64,000 nucleotides of DNA from Campylorhamphus procurvoides (Eukaryota > Chordata > Aves > Passeriformes > Dendrocolaptidae): contig WBMV01005969.1 in assembly GCA_013396655.1 (NCBI GenBank), forward strand, positions 777,534 to 841,533, given 5' to 3'. Positions 24,758 to 36,983 of the stretch are shown piece by piece. The number at the start of each line of letters is the position of its first letter. Position 1 is the first letter of the stretch. The notes beneath the pieces were generated by a model that was given only the letters and a program-made list of their open reading frames with translations, was not told where the DNA came from and did not search any database. Made by a program: the position numbers and the translations under genes.

Positions 24758-27700
24758 AATTTTGTTAAAATCTTCATTTATTTCATCTTTGCTTGGTAAA
24801 CATTAGTTTTGTTTCTCTTTACTTCCCCATGGACCAAAATGTCATCCTGATTCACATTATTTGTACATCAATCCACTAGCGCAAATAGTTCAGCAGTGAG
24901 CTCAGGCTCTCTGCTAAGAGCACGGGGAGGAAGGAGTGGCAGGTAAAAAGGAAGTGCAGTTTGTATCACAGCTCCCCATTTTGCTCAATAAAACATCGCA
25001 GGATATGAGGCTGAAAAATGAGCGGCCTTTTCTTTGTATTGTAAACATAAAAGGCCATGCAAACAAGATTCATCTGTTTCCCATTTGTCACTCTTTTTCC
25101 ACAGCCTGGTTGCTCTGACTTGTTACATGTCTTTAAAGCAAGCTTTAGGCATCAAGCTGGGCATATGTAAGCTAAGAGAATCAAAATCCAGGACCACTCC
25201 TTTGATGAGCACTTTTGCTGCCCCTTTCTTCCTCCTTTCTGACCAGAAGACCTGTACGAACAAGCAAATACCCACTGCTACTGTCCTATCCCACTCAGCA
25301 GTGTCCAAGCAGCACTAGTTGTGCACCTGGCTAAGGGATCAGCAACCCCACAGGCATCTCTGGCTGCCCGACGGCGTGTTTGCCAAGCATGTTTGGGAAA
25401 CTGCTACTAGGTACCTGGTTTCTGACAGCTAATTCTCACCAATTGCATTATGTCTCACTGCTAATCTACTGCTTGATCTATTTATTTGTCCATTTGGTGA
25501 TTCATCTCTCTCACCATTGATACCTGATGGAATAAATAGTTCAGCTATTTATTCAGTGATATACTGCTGTCTGCCACTTATCTACTAAATCAATTCACTG
25601 CTGCTTGCTTTTCTGTTCCTCTAGGTAGCTGACTTAGATGGTAACTGATTCCCTTTCTTTTAAAGAGACACAGTTGATGACTCTGCTTCCTCAGCTAATA
25701 ACTTCATTTAATCTGTTCCTTTTGTCAGCTGCTAAACTAGGCTCTTGACTCCTTGAGTTCTACCCTATAAAGTCATGATTCTGTACGTTTGCTCTCTCAT
25801 CATTATCTCTGTAACAGTTTTCCTTTCTATTAATCTCTTTTTTCCCTGCTCCTTGGTACTTCCTTTCCCATACTTTCTTTCATGGCTTTTGGTATTTATA
25901 CTGCCTTTTCATTTTGTCACTTTGACTACCCAGACCTCATCACACTCTTGAGTAATATTTTGCTATCCAAAGCAGTCCTTTCCCTCCTTTTATCATCCCA
26001 TTATTCACTAGCATCATATATAAAGATAATGTAATTGTATAAATCATACTTGTAATTGCATTCTGAAAATGTTTTTTTTGATACTTATCATTGTCACAAA
26101 TCCACAGATTGAAAAGTTTGCAATATGACCAGCTGCAAACATACAATACAGTTTAATTTTTAAACTTGTATTGGAAGAGTATTTTTATGAAGAAGAAGAG
26201 ATGGAGGATAATATAAAAAGTCAATAAAAGCACATAAACCCTAGTAATAATATACAGAAAAGCAAATCAAAAGCTAATTACCAGAGCTGATGAATAGATA
26301 ATTTAAAATTTGTTAAAATACCCTGATCCACACAGGCTGCAAAACAAGTAGTCTTACTTTTTCAATAAAGTAGAAAATTGAAAGCAACTATATTTTTTCT
26401 GTCCATGCCTTCTAAAATTTTTGCATTTTCTTTTGTTTCTGAATATAAATAAGGTAGTAATCAAGTTTATCCCTCTTTTTCCAAACACGGTATAATTTTG
26501 TAAAATGCCTTTAAGTTTTAAAAGTTACCCAGAGGAAAAATTAGATAAAGTTTGTGATCTTCCCATTTTGTAACTTTTTAAAAAAAATATAGGTATGTTT
26601 CAAAGTTAGGAAACTCAAAGATCTGACAGATTCTAAATAAAACAAAATTCTTTGTTAAATTGGTTTTATTTAAAATAAATTCAGTATCTTAAAAAAAAAG
26701 AAAAAGAAAAGAGGCAAAACCATAAGGAAAGCTCAATTAGAAATTATTGTTCATTTTATTTTTTAAATTTCTTTTTAATGGAATGTAGTTTAGAAAATTG
26801 AAGGCAAACACCCTTTCAAAATTTTACAATATTGAGTAACCTACTCCAATTTCACTGAAATTTCAATTTAGAGATTTTAAAACAGACAAGATTTCCTTTT
26901 TGTTTTTTTTTCTGGAGTCAATCCAAATTATGAAGTCTCAGTAACCTTTTCATGATACATAATTTATAGATCTCTAGTGATGCATATGCTTTGTAGAGCA
27001 TCCTTTTTGCCTTCTGTTAATTCAATACAAGTTTATTTTTTCTGAAACAAAAACTGTATTTCTCTTGGAAATATAAAGGCACTTGTTAATATTTAACCAT
27101 CTAGGCAGATTTGAAATTTGCAATTTTCTCTGCTTTCTGAAATTGTAAAGCAGAATGAAAAGAGTTGAAGATGCTCCTGATTAGTATTTATTTTTAGTTT
27201 GGTTACTCAATGAACAAAGAAATGACACATTGATGTGGTGGGACTGTTAAAACACTCATTGCCTTTTGGAATTAAATGTCTTTTTACTCTCAGTCCATGT
27301 CCTTCATCTTGACAACTCTAATTTATTGTAATGATAATTTTACAAGATGCCTCTGCTACAAACACTTTCAGGAAAAATTAGTTTGATTTTTTTCTTCCCA
27401 AATATTTTCTAGATTAATAAATATGGCTGATAGCTGAGAGGACCTGAAGTTCCAGGGAACCAATATTTTCCCAAAGAATCGATAGCTTTTTAACAGAGCA
27501 TTAGTATTGTACTTTCATTTATAACATATTGGCAAAGATCAACATTTCTAGGTATCTCATAATTATTTTGGTTTTTGTGTTCTTTAAAAAAGCTCACTCT
27601 TAAATAACTAAGACAACATGGAAATACTCAAGGAAAACGTTTTATTTCCCACTCAATTTTGGAAAGTCTAATGAGGGCCTGGGAAAACACATGAATATCT

Positions 27701-29434
27701 AGTTTAGTGCTGATTTCAAGTGTGAAAATAAATAGAAAAAAAGCTGTTGTCATGTGGAGACACCCACAGAGCAGCCATTAATGTAGATAAAAAAAGTCTA
27801 TTATTGCACAAGGGTAAAAAAAAAAAAAAGTTTGATTCAAATATGGCTAACAATATCTAAGTCGCAATTAATGAGATAAAATTAATTCTCATAATAACAT
27901 TATGTATATATGTATTGCAACTTGGTCCAAGATGCCTGACTCCAGGATACTTTATCCTGATTCACTTGGTATAGATCCATATCAACAAACTCTATCGAAA
28001 GAGCTTTTCCTGATTTGTATTTGAGGAGAGACTAAAAACTCTTGCCTTAAGTAGAGAACATGAACATAGCAAGCCAGTTCTACAAGGCAAGGTGGACACT
28101 TTTAGTGATAAACCATATCATACCTAAACCATAGCAGCTAACATAGAGTCCTACTATCTGTAATCAACAACTTGTAGGGTGTGATGCAGTGTTTTGCAAA
28201 GGATGAGTTAGAAAAGAACCTGGTGGTCCCAGGGAGTTGGAGCTGAATATGGATTCACTGTGTCTCAGAGCACAAACGGCGCCTGTGGATGCTCAGAGGA
28301 CTGTGAGGAGATGTGGAAAAGCCACCCTTATTGTAGCAATGACTCCATTACAGTCTGTGGTATACTGAATACCCTGTGGAGTCTACACTTTGGAAAACAA
28401 ATTAGCAAACAGGATCATGTATAGATTCAACACAGGAGAGTGTTTACAAGCAGTTTTCTGTTCTGAAAGATGTGTCTTCCAGCTGGATGCTAAAGAACTT
28501 CTACGTATATAACTTAATACAGAGAAGGTTAAGTGAATAATTGGATCTAATTCCCTCAGTACCCTTAAATCAAGATAGGATGTCTTCTCAAAAAAAGCAC
28601 TTCTTTTGTTCATCCAAATCATACGAGCTCAGTGGAAGAACTACTATGGGAAATTTTGTGTCCTGTGTAATAAAGAACAGACATAAGAGGAAAATGTAGA
28701 AGGGAACAGGTATAAGTCCATTTTTGCACCATTTACTAGCATCAAATATTATGTCTATGTTTAGTTTTATTGGCAAAGCAGATACACAAGATTCCTGCAT
28801 TCCTGAAGTCTTGACAGTGTTGTGTACTAGCGTCTCTCTAACTTTCTAGTGCTTCTCTAGAAGAGAACCTTCTCTGATACTTTGCAGTGTGATTTGTCAG
28901 GGATGTGAGTAGCACCTGCATGTAGGGCTGCACAGTGTCTCCGCACTTCTCCTGGGCCAGGACAGTATGGGCAGTCAGAGATGTGCCATCAAGCATGCCT
29001 GTGGCTGAGCTGTAATAGCAGCTATCAATGTTACTTTGAGATTTTCTGATGAGAAATACTACAGAAGAGCTAGACGTTATTACTAGTTTTAGCTCTGTGA
29101 ATAAATGCGCACTGTCAAACTGTGATAGTGTGATTGTAATTTTCTGTAATTTAAATACTTCCTGCAGTCAACACACACATTCTCCAAATACCTCTTGTTT
29201 CCTTCTTTCTACAGTTTTCTGGCATTAGGAAGCTGTGTAGCAAAACACACTGTTTTTCAAATACCGTAAATTCTAAACATGGATTAGGAAGAAGAAGAAG
29301 AAAAAAGAAGTAACTTTTAATTTTGTTACTGTCTTAAAGATCATTTTCCTAGCTACATTTTCCTGACCTCTGAGTATGGACTTTACGTTTTCCCTTCTAG
29401 TCAGTACTGCAAATAATTCATGTGTCTGTTGTAT
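24758..29434. other. AT-rich unique DNA, no gene seen
   Basis: About 4.7 kb of very AT-rich DNA. 25560-25990 is pyrimidine-rich on the plus strand, and 26140-26760 is A/T-rich with A runs. An A run lies at 27816-27829 and a (GAA)n run at 29287-29310. No transposon, exon or RNA gene is recognised. Confidence 0.5.
29287..29310 (+). repeat. GAA trinucleotide repeat
   Basis: GGAAGAAGAAGAAG followed by an A run and GAAG. A short purine microsatellite. Confidence 0.8.
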
Positions 29435-30039
29435 TGTTCTGGTTTTTGCTGGAATACAGTTAACTTTCATCATAATAGCTAGTATGGGGCTGTGTTCTTG
29501 ATTTGTGCTGAAGGCAGTGTTGATAACCCAGAGATGTTTTAGTTATTGGATGAGCAGTGTTTACACAGAGCCAAGGCCTTTCCTGCTTCTCACGCCATGC
29601 CTGCAGCAAGTGGGCTGGGGGTGCATGAGGAGATGAGAGGGAACACAGCCAGGACAACTGACCCAAACTGACCAAATGGACATCCCATACCATATGTCAT
29701 CATGTTCAGCATATAAAGTTAGGGGAAGAAAGAGGAAGGTGGCGACTTCTGCAGTGTCAATGTTTGTCTTTCCAAGTTGCTGCTAAGCATGATGGAGAGC
29801 TGCTTTCATGAAGAAGGATGAACATCTGCCTGAACATCTTCACTGGGAAGCAGTGAAGGAATTCCTTGTTTTTCACTGCTTGTGTGTGAAGCTTTATCTT
29901 TACCTACTAAAGCGTATTTATTTCAACCCATGAGTTTTCTCACTTTTAACCTTCTGATTCTCTCCCTGGTCCCACTGTGGGGGGGAGTGAAAGAGCAATT
30001 GTGTGGTGCTCAGTTGCCAGCTGGGTTTAAACCACAACA
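29435..30039 (+). mobile_element. Solo LTR of an avian endogenous retrovirus
   Basis: A roughly 605-bp unit begins TGTTCTGGTTTTTGCTGG and ends GGGTTTAAACCACAACA, so it has the TG...CA ends of an LTR. The internal order follows an LTR type I know from neoavian genomes: CCAAATGGACATCCCATACC, a TATA box at 29711-29717 (ATATAAA), a degraded polyadenylation signal TACTAAAG at 29905-29912, and a G-run block near 29980. No primer-binding site, gag, pol or env and no second LTR are present within 5 kb, so this is a solo LTR left by recombination. The flanks TGTAT (29430-29434) and TATAT (30040-30044) match at four of five bases and may be a decayed target-site duplication. A 5-bp duplication would suit an ERVL- or ERV1-type element, but I cannot fix the family. 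The orientation given follows the TATA-to-polyA order. Confidence 0.88.
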
Positions 30040-33000
30040 TATATAAAAGTGGGTATTTTACCTTTTGATTTTTTGTGATCTCATTAGGAAAATCCTTCTT
30101 TGTTTTTATTTTTTTTTCCCCTCAGGTCTTTACTGCTTTGCAATTCTATCCACAGTGTTGCAGTCTTTGAAAGGATATATTTTCTTATGCACTGAAAGAA
30201 AATCTTTAGGACATGATTTTCAAAAACATCTGGCATTTACTTAAATCTGCCTCCTCTGATGTTTATAGCACAGAAGATTTTTACCATTGATGAACACCAG
30301 TAAATAGTCCTCCCCTTGGATTCATTTTGAACTGTGCTTGTTCAGTATCACTACCTTGCAATTTTTTTCTCTTTCTGGACTACATAGTGTGAAACAAAGG
30401 AAAACACAAAATGAAAGTCAAATCCTATATTCTCATTTGTTGTATCTACATGGATCAAGATACTCTGATCATACTCAAAGCCAAATGTAGTGGTTACTCG
30501 CAAAGTTGAACTCCATAAATGCCTTCAGGAGTGAGATGCCTTTTTTTCAGCTGAAGTGCCATACAGGGAAATGTTGGTCACAGCCACACTACAACACTCA
30601 GATTGCTTGCACATAGCCAAATAGAGATGATGCTTACTTGGGAATCACCCTTCCAAGGATGGTCCATGTTTACCTGTACCAGGAGATGCCATGTCTACTT
30701 ATTTCAGAAGGACCTACAAGTTAGCACACTCTGCTTCCATGTTCCAACATCAAGAAGCTACTATATCCAGCGCATATTTCACAAATAATATGACCAATGC
30801 AACACAGAATCCTTTTTACTAAGCTTCCATGTATCACAATAGCAGCCTGGTGCCTCTGAAAGTGTACCCCTATATCACTGTGTAATAAGGTAAGACACTC
30901 AGCATATATCCAAGAGTATCAGTGAAACTTACTGAGACAACTGCAAGTGGAGAGATAGCCAGCTGGACCAGGTACCGCATCCACCTGCAGAAAGCAACAC
31001 TTTTCTGCACAGAAGCATGCACCTTCCCATGCCCACCTCTGTTTTGATTGTTTCATGAGAATTCTTGGTCGTATATCACTGGGCTGGTGGGTGCTTTTGT
31101 AGGAGCTCCTGAGACAGATAGAGACAGATGAGTAATGATCACAGGCACTTTTTAACTTTCACAGGAGCTTCAGCACAAATCCATTACCATACTTCTGCAT
31201 ATTCAGTGAGCTAAACAAGGCTGTGACTAAGGCACCTAAGAAAATTGACCATATGAACCATCTCCAGGTTGGTTAGGGTAGAAACCTAGTAAGGAAGAGA
31301 AAGTTTTGTTTTATAGTAGTTTTCCTAGTCCGTCCTTTCTGTCCAGAAACTGTTTTCTCCCTTTATTTCTCAAAGTGCCTGATAGAGAGTTTTGAAGGAT
31401 TTGCTTTACAAACTCCATATCAATCTCCCTGGCTTTAGGATGTCTGAAAGCTCCAGACAGTTGTTTTGTCCCTCTGTAAAGGGCGCACTACCTCATTCCC
31501 ATCCCTCTGCACTTTTTTTGCCAAGTACAGGAAGATTACAATATGGCTTTGCCAGGAAGGTAATATAGGAGACAATGATTTCAAACAAATATGCAGGAGA
31601 GCTTCCAGGACAGGCAGTTGGTATTGCTGCAGTTTTCCTTCTATACAGATCCTTATCTGGCAGTTCATGCTTCTCACCCTACATTTAGTCTTCAGTTACA
31701 AGATCAGGACACAGAAAGAAGGTGGTAGAAAGAAGGTAGAAAGAAATTGAGGTTACTCCTACAGTCTCTATCATTTATGTGAATGGAAATACTAATTCTG
31801 CAACATGGTTTTCTCTGGATTTTTTGGGATGAGGTAGTTTAATAACCGAAAGATAAATCCGGAGATGGTACTTGGCACAAATCACAAACTGTTGTTCACT
31901 GTGAAGTTCTGCTTTTACAGGACTAGGTACAGATGCCACAGAAGAATGCTAGTCTGAGGTTTAATTCTAAGAAACACAGCTGCAGTGAGTTATTGGAATT
32001 CTTGGCTCAGTGAGCATCCAGTTATCATTTGCTTTTCATCCAGATGTTAACTGGCTGCTGCAGAGCATGACACAGCGGCCCAGCAAATAAATTACTCCGT
32101 GCAAAGGGCATTGGTGTTTTACTACAATGGGGGCTGTGAGGCAGTGAGAATACGATCCTTGCCATGGCTGTGGCAAAGGATCCTACTTCATATGGCCTTT
32201 CCTGTGGAAAAGGCCAGAGGAGGTTGGGTATGTTACATTAAAAAGAGAATCAAATTTCCTTCACTTGATATGTCTTTTCGAAAGGGGCTAGAGCCTTCAT
32301 TTCTACTTTCCATCCTTGCAAGCCCCATAGAAAAGTAGAGCACACTGAGGACTTGATGTGGGTAAGTGGAACCATTTCTTACCCTTCAGCTTTCCATTCA
32401 AGCCCAAGTTTGCTCTGCTGAGCAGAAAACATGAGCAATATGAGCTGTTAGCCAAAGACCAAATACAGTGTAAGTTGGAGGGCTTGCTCTTGTTGCCAGT
32501 GAGTGTGGTTGGAGCTCAGTGCAGAGGGCAGGGCATCCTGATATCTGAGGTATGACAGCAAGAAAGGTAACAGTGCCAGGATTGATTGGTGTAATTATCA
32601 CTGTTGGGCTTCATTGGGGCTTTCAGGGTACATGTACACCTTGGCTGCTGAGCCTCCTTCCTGCGGTTTCTGCCTGGCTACCTGTAGCTGGTCAGTAAAT
32701 ACTCAGACCACGGGATAATCATAGATGCTCAGAACCAGAAGGTGAGGCAAGTGTCCACCCCATTATTGTGGGATGGACAGGTGTAGTGCATAGGAACCTA
32801 GTGGAGTATGAGTTTCTCTGTAGCCTTTCTAGGTCATGACTTGGGTGACCTGTGAGTTGATGGCATCCCTCAGCACTAGAGAAAGCATGGATGTGATCAG
32901 GTCCTTCTAGAGCTGTTTTATGGACTGGTGGCATGAGCACAACAGGGCACTGCAGTGTCTCAAGGCAGACCTTCAATGCTTCTTAAATATTTGTGTAACA

Positions 33001-33310
33001 CAGCAGCTGCATTTTTGGCTCTGCTAAAGCTGTGAAAGGATCTTTACATGGGTGTAATGTTTATTGAAATCATAAATTTCACAGTGGTAGGAACATGACT
33101 CCTTTCAGAATACTACAACTGAAGCAGACTAGAAAATAGTGGCATATTGAGTGTCTGCTAACCTTGTGAGCAATCTTATGATCCCACACAGTTTAGGAAT
33201 CATCCTCAAGAAGTTGGTGTTGGGAGTCAGGGGGAAATATTGCGTTGACTTCTAATAACCTGAGAATTCATTTGCTAAAACAAGGAGAGACAATAAAGGC
33301 AATGACCACA
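30040..33310. other. Unique DNA, no gene seen
   Basis: About 3.3 kb of unique sequence. Small local repeats occur at 31111-31132 (two AGACAGAT units) and 31712-31746 (AGAAAGAAGGT units). ORFs at 31435-31750, 32099-32338, 32358-32601 and 32719-32976 are under 95 codons; several overlap on opposite strands and none has a recognisable domain. Confidence 0.5.
31712..31746 (+). repeat. Short AGAAAGAAGGT tandem repeat
   Basis: AGAAAGAAGGT appears twice with a three-base spacer, followed by a partial third copy AGAAAGAA. Confidence 0.75.
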
Positions 33311-33520
33311 GGTTGGAAGACTCAGTCTGGATAGAAGGAAAAGCATTCTTGCAAACATGCTTTGGGCCAGCTCACCAGGGATGTCATAGATGCTCCATCA
33401 GTGGGTGTTTTCACACATAGTTAGTCAAACCTTATGTGACTTGCACTCTTGACAGCCTAGAAATCCTGTTGAAAAGTCTGACTAGATGAGCTGACTTGTC
33501 TCTTACAAGTCATAGAATCA
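33311..33520 (+). mobile_element. Strongly decayed CR1-like LINE tail
   Basis: The order GGTTGGAAGACTCAGTCTGG, GGGCCAGCTCACCAGGGATG, ATAGATGCTCCATCAGTGGG, GTCTGACTAGATGAGCTGAC and TCTTACAAGTCATAGAATCA parallels the 3' end of old CR1 copies. Those read: short hairpin-flanked ORF2 C-terminus, GGCTGCCCAGGGATGTGGTG, GATGCTCCATCCCTGGAGG, GGACTAGATGATCTC. Divergence is high and several indels are present, so this is probably a much older insertion than the other CR1 copies here. Confidence 0.55.
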
Positions 33521-36113
33521 CTTCTTATTTTGAAAAGTCTATGCAAAAAAGGTACCATGAATCGACTTAATCTGAAACATTATGAAGCATTAATTTACTG
33601 TTAATTTGTGATTCATCTTCACTGACAGCTAATGAAAAACCTATAATATTGAACATCCTCAAAACTTTGGACTCAGTACCTATCGCTATAAAAGGTCTAT
33701 GAGGAATCTGTAACTCATATTTTATTGCAAATGTAGTCTTGTTCTTAGTGCTCCATGTTTCTAGATTCCCAAAAAATATTCAGCTGCATATGGCCCATCT
33801 TTTCTTTCTATACCTGTAATTTATTGAACAATCTGTGGCAGCATTCAGAAAAGAGATGGAAAGCATCATGTCACCTTTCCCTTTGAACAGCTTTGAATTA
33901 CTTTCCTGTAATCATTACTGCAGATTAATGCCATCAAAGAGCAGTTCTGCAGGAGATAAAATGAACAGTCTGATAAATTTATCATTATAGCAAATCATAC
34001 CAAGTAGGATTTCTTCCTCAGCTTGCAGAACGTACAAATGATTTTTTTTTCCCTTTAAATTTTAAAGGTTTCCCTAGCAGACAAGGGCAACCTGAAAGTC
34101 AGTATGAAAGTCCTGAAGGCATGCTATTATGGCCACGATGGGGCAAACCTAATGAAATATATTTGCTTAAAATTTGGACAGCTGCACTATATCATTGTGT
34201 TGAAAAGGAACTCCAATAAGTTTAACCTTCTTTAATGAAAACTTTATTGGTTAAACCATGATACATTTGGGAGCAAATACCATTAGGGAATTATGTATTG
34301 TTTCTCGGTTTTATTTTGTTTTATCCTAAGTCATCATCACTTGCATTAAGTAGGATTTAGCAGGCTTCCTGGTTGCACTGGGAAAAAAAAGAGGCACAGT
34401 AAGGGTCATCAGGTTTCTCTGCAGACTAGAATCTGCTCTGCATACCTCTGTGTCTTTTTTCTCTCATCCATTCCTCTAGCCATTAAACATTAATGACTAT
34501 TGAGTGACTCAGAAGAAGGGCAGGGGGCACTTCTGGAAGAAGTTCAAGTACTCTGTGGATGAGAGCAGTACTAGCACCTGAACAGCATAGAAGATATCAT
34601 AAGCTGCATACTTAGTCATATTCCTCCTTCTGCACAGAAAAATGAAGAAGAATATCTATGCTAAATTAAGGAGGATTGATCATTTAGGCTGAGGCAAAAG
34701 TAAAATGCAGTCAATGAGATTGCGCTACTAAATGCTATGGACCTAACCTAGCACTGTAAAGACAAAAATGAATTATTATAGGACTGAAACTTAAACTGAA
34801 AAAGACCACCTGAAACAATGCTTGCGCTTGTTTCTTTGTAGTCTCATTTACATGATGCGTTTGTTGGTGGCTGTGGAGAAGTTGACCTGAACCTCAGGGC
34901 CTTCTTCAGTCCATACTCCAGCTTTCCCACAGACAGCAACAGAAACACAAAGCAGCTCTCCTCATTTACCATCTCACTGTGTTCTACCCTCTTTCTTCAT
35001 GACTTTTCTTTTTTTTTTCCTGACATGACAGGCACATAGCACACACTAATGTTCATTAATCTATATTGCTTCCGATTGATAAAACTATTATAAAACTTAT
35101 ATTGTTTTATGCTATGTTGTTGTAAAGTATCCTTAAAAAGGCAAGAAGTAAATAGCTTGTAGTACCCTATTATAGCATCACAGTTTTTAATTTTTATTCC
35201 AGGCTTTATTTCTCAGTTAAGTAAACCTCAGAATAATTCTCTTTAGATCTGATATTGGTTCAGTTTTATCCCTATGATATAATTAGGTTGCATAATTCTA
35301 TCAAAAATCTCTTAACAATTTTTGATCTGTCCTCAAACATAGTTAATCAAAGCATACCTCATTGGTTTCAAAGAAATAACCAAATAACATCAAATTTTTT
35401 GATTAGACTATTCAAATTCCTTTCATAGTTGGCACGTAAATTGTCTTCAAAGAGTGTATGCCATTTTTACATGTTAGAAGATAGTTGAGTTGCAAGGAGC
35501 TGAGGGAGGAAAATATTGTGCACTTTTGTTGCTGCACTTGTACCTTCAGGAGAGGTCCTGTGAATCAGTGGGGCTCAAGAAAGGATCTTGGTACGTTATA
35601 AGACTGAGTTCTACACCTTGGCTTTAGCCCCAATTCAGTATACAGCTAGGAACAAATAATTTTACCCCTTGGTCTACATTTTCTCTCTGTAAAATGTGGA
35701 TAATAGTATTTGCAATCCTTGCCTGACTCTTTCACAGGAATCATGGGAATGTTAATGAAAAAGTATATAGCAAGACACCATACTTGAACAACTAAGACAT
35801 TGTAACAGCGATATGAGAATCTATCTGTAAAGAAGCACACCAGTTTCCATAACAGAGTATGCCTTTGCAAAGATCACATTTTCTTATTAACTCCCTTTAG
35901 TTAGACACTCTGAAAGCATAAGAATAAACAAGTGAAAGCAGAGAAGGAGTTTTCAGCTCCAAGACTCATTCCAGCTTGTCTCTCAAATAAGAGTTTTCCT
36001 TTAGATGATCACACAAAACTCTGAAACTATGCTTTCCAACTCCCTTGTATCTCTGTTGCTCAACAATGTAAGGCAAAGAGATCTGGCAGGGTAAAAAGGT
36101 TTTTTTCGATGAC

Positions 36114-36135
36114 CATTACTTAATCATTACTTAAT
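36114..36135 (+). repeat. 11-bp perfect tandem duplication
   Basis: CATTACTTAAT occurs twice in direct succession. Confidence 0.85.
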
Positions 36136-36963
36136 TGATTTTCAGTTTATTTTTGTTCAACTAATATCTTGGCATGTTTATATGCCAAATGTACTTATCT
36201 CACAATAGATGGCCCAAATTGGGAGTAGGTTTGGGTAGGCAGGGTAGGTTCAAATTTGCATGTTACTAGTTGGAGTTGAGCAAGGTCAAAGAATGAGAAA
36301 TTCATCCTTTGTCAATATCTGCACTCAAAGCTTTGATATGTTTTTCTAATACAAGACATGAAACAATGTCTGATGTCTCTTTATTCCTAACTAACTCTAT
36401 TCATGCAGGTATTTACCTCAGTAACTATACCAAGTCTCAGTGTCGTTGGAGACCTGTGAATCAGGGAACAAAATCTCTCTCCAGTTGGTGAGATGAACTA
36501 TTTTTAATGGAATTTATCTTGCTCTTGGGCACTTGTCTCTCACAATATAATGTATCTTATGAAATCAGGATGAGACTGGTCTCTGTGCCATGCCCTGATC
36601 TGCTGGGCTATCTTCAAATCTAACTGCTTTTATTAATGCTCTTATCCCTCTCATTTTTGTCATTGGACAGAGAATTAAATTAAGGCAAACAAAATTAAAA
36701 ATGAACAACATTTTCCTATTAAGGGAAGTATAAGGTAGACATACAGAGATGAGTGTAAAATAACTTTTGGAACAGATCATTATAAAGAAATCTTCCTCAG
36801 AAAACTGTATCAGCAATTTTTTAGTGCGCGGCACAACTCCAGATGAGCGTCAATCATACTTTTTGGTTATACAAGACTTTTTAGGGGTCAGAAAAACCTC
36901 AGGAGTATATCTGCAATGAAATGTGTGTTGCTTCATACAAAAGAAAGTGGTCTGATGCAGGTG

Positions 36964-36983
36964 AAGTATTAAGAAGTATTAAG
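36964..36983 (+). repeat. 10-bp perfect tandem duplication
   Basis: AAGTATTAAG occurs twice in direct succession. Confidence 0.85.

Noticed and set aside
32713..32760. ATAATCATAGATGCTCAGAACC as the start of a minus-strand CR1
   Set aside because: The following bases do not continue into the CR1 consensus order.
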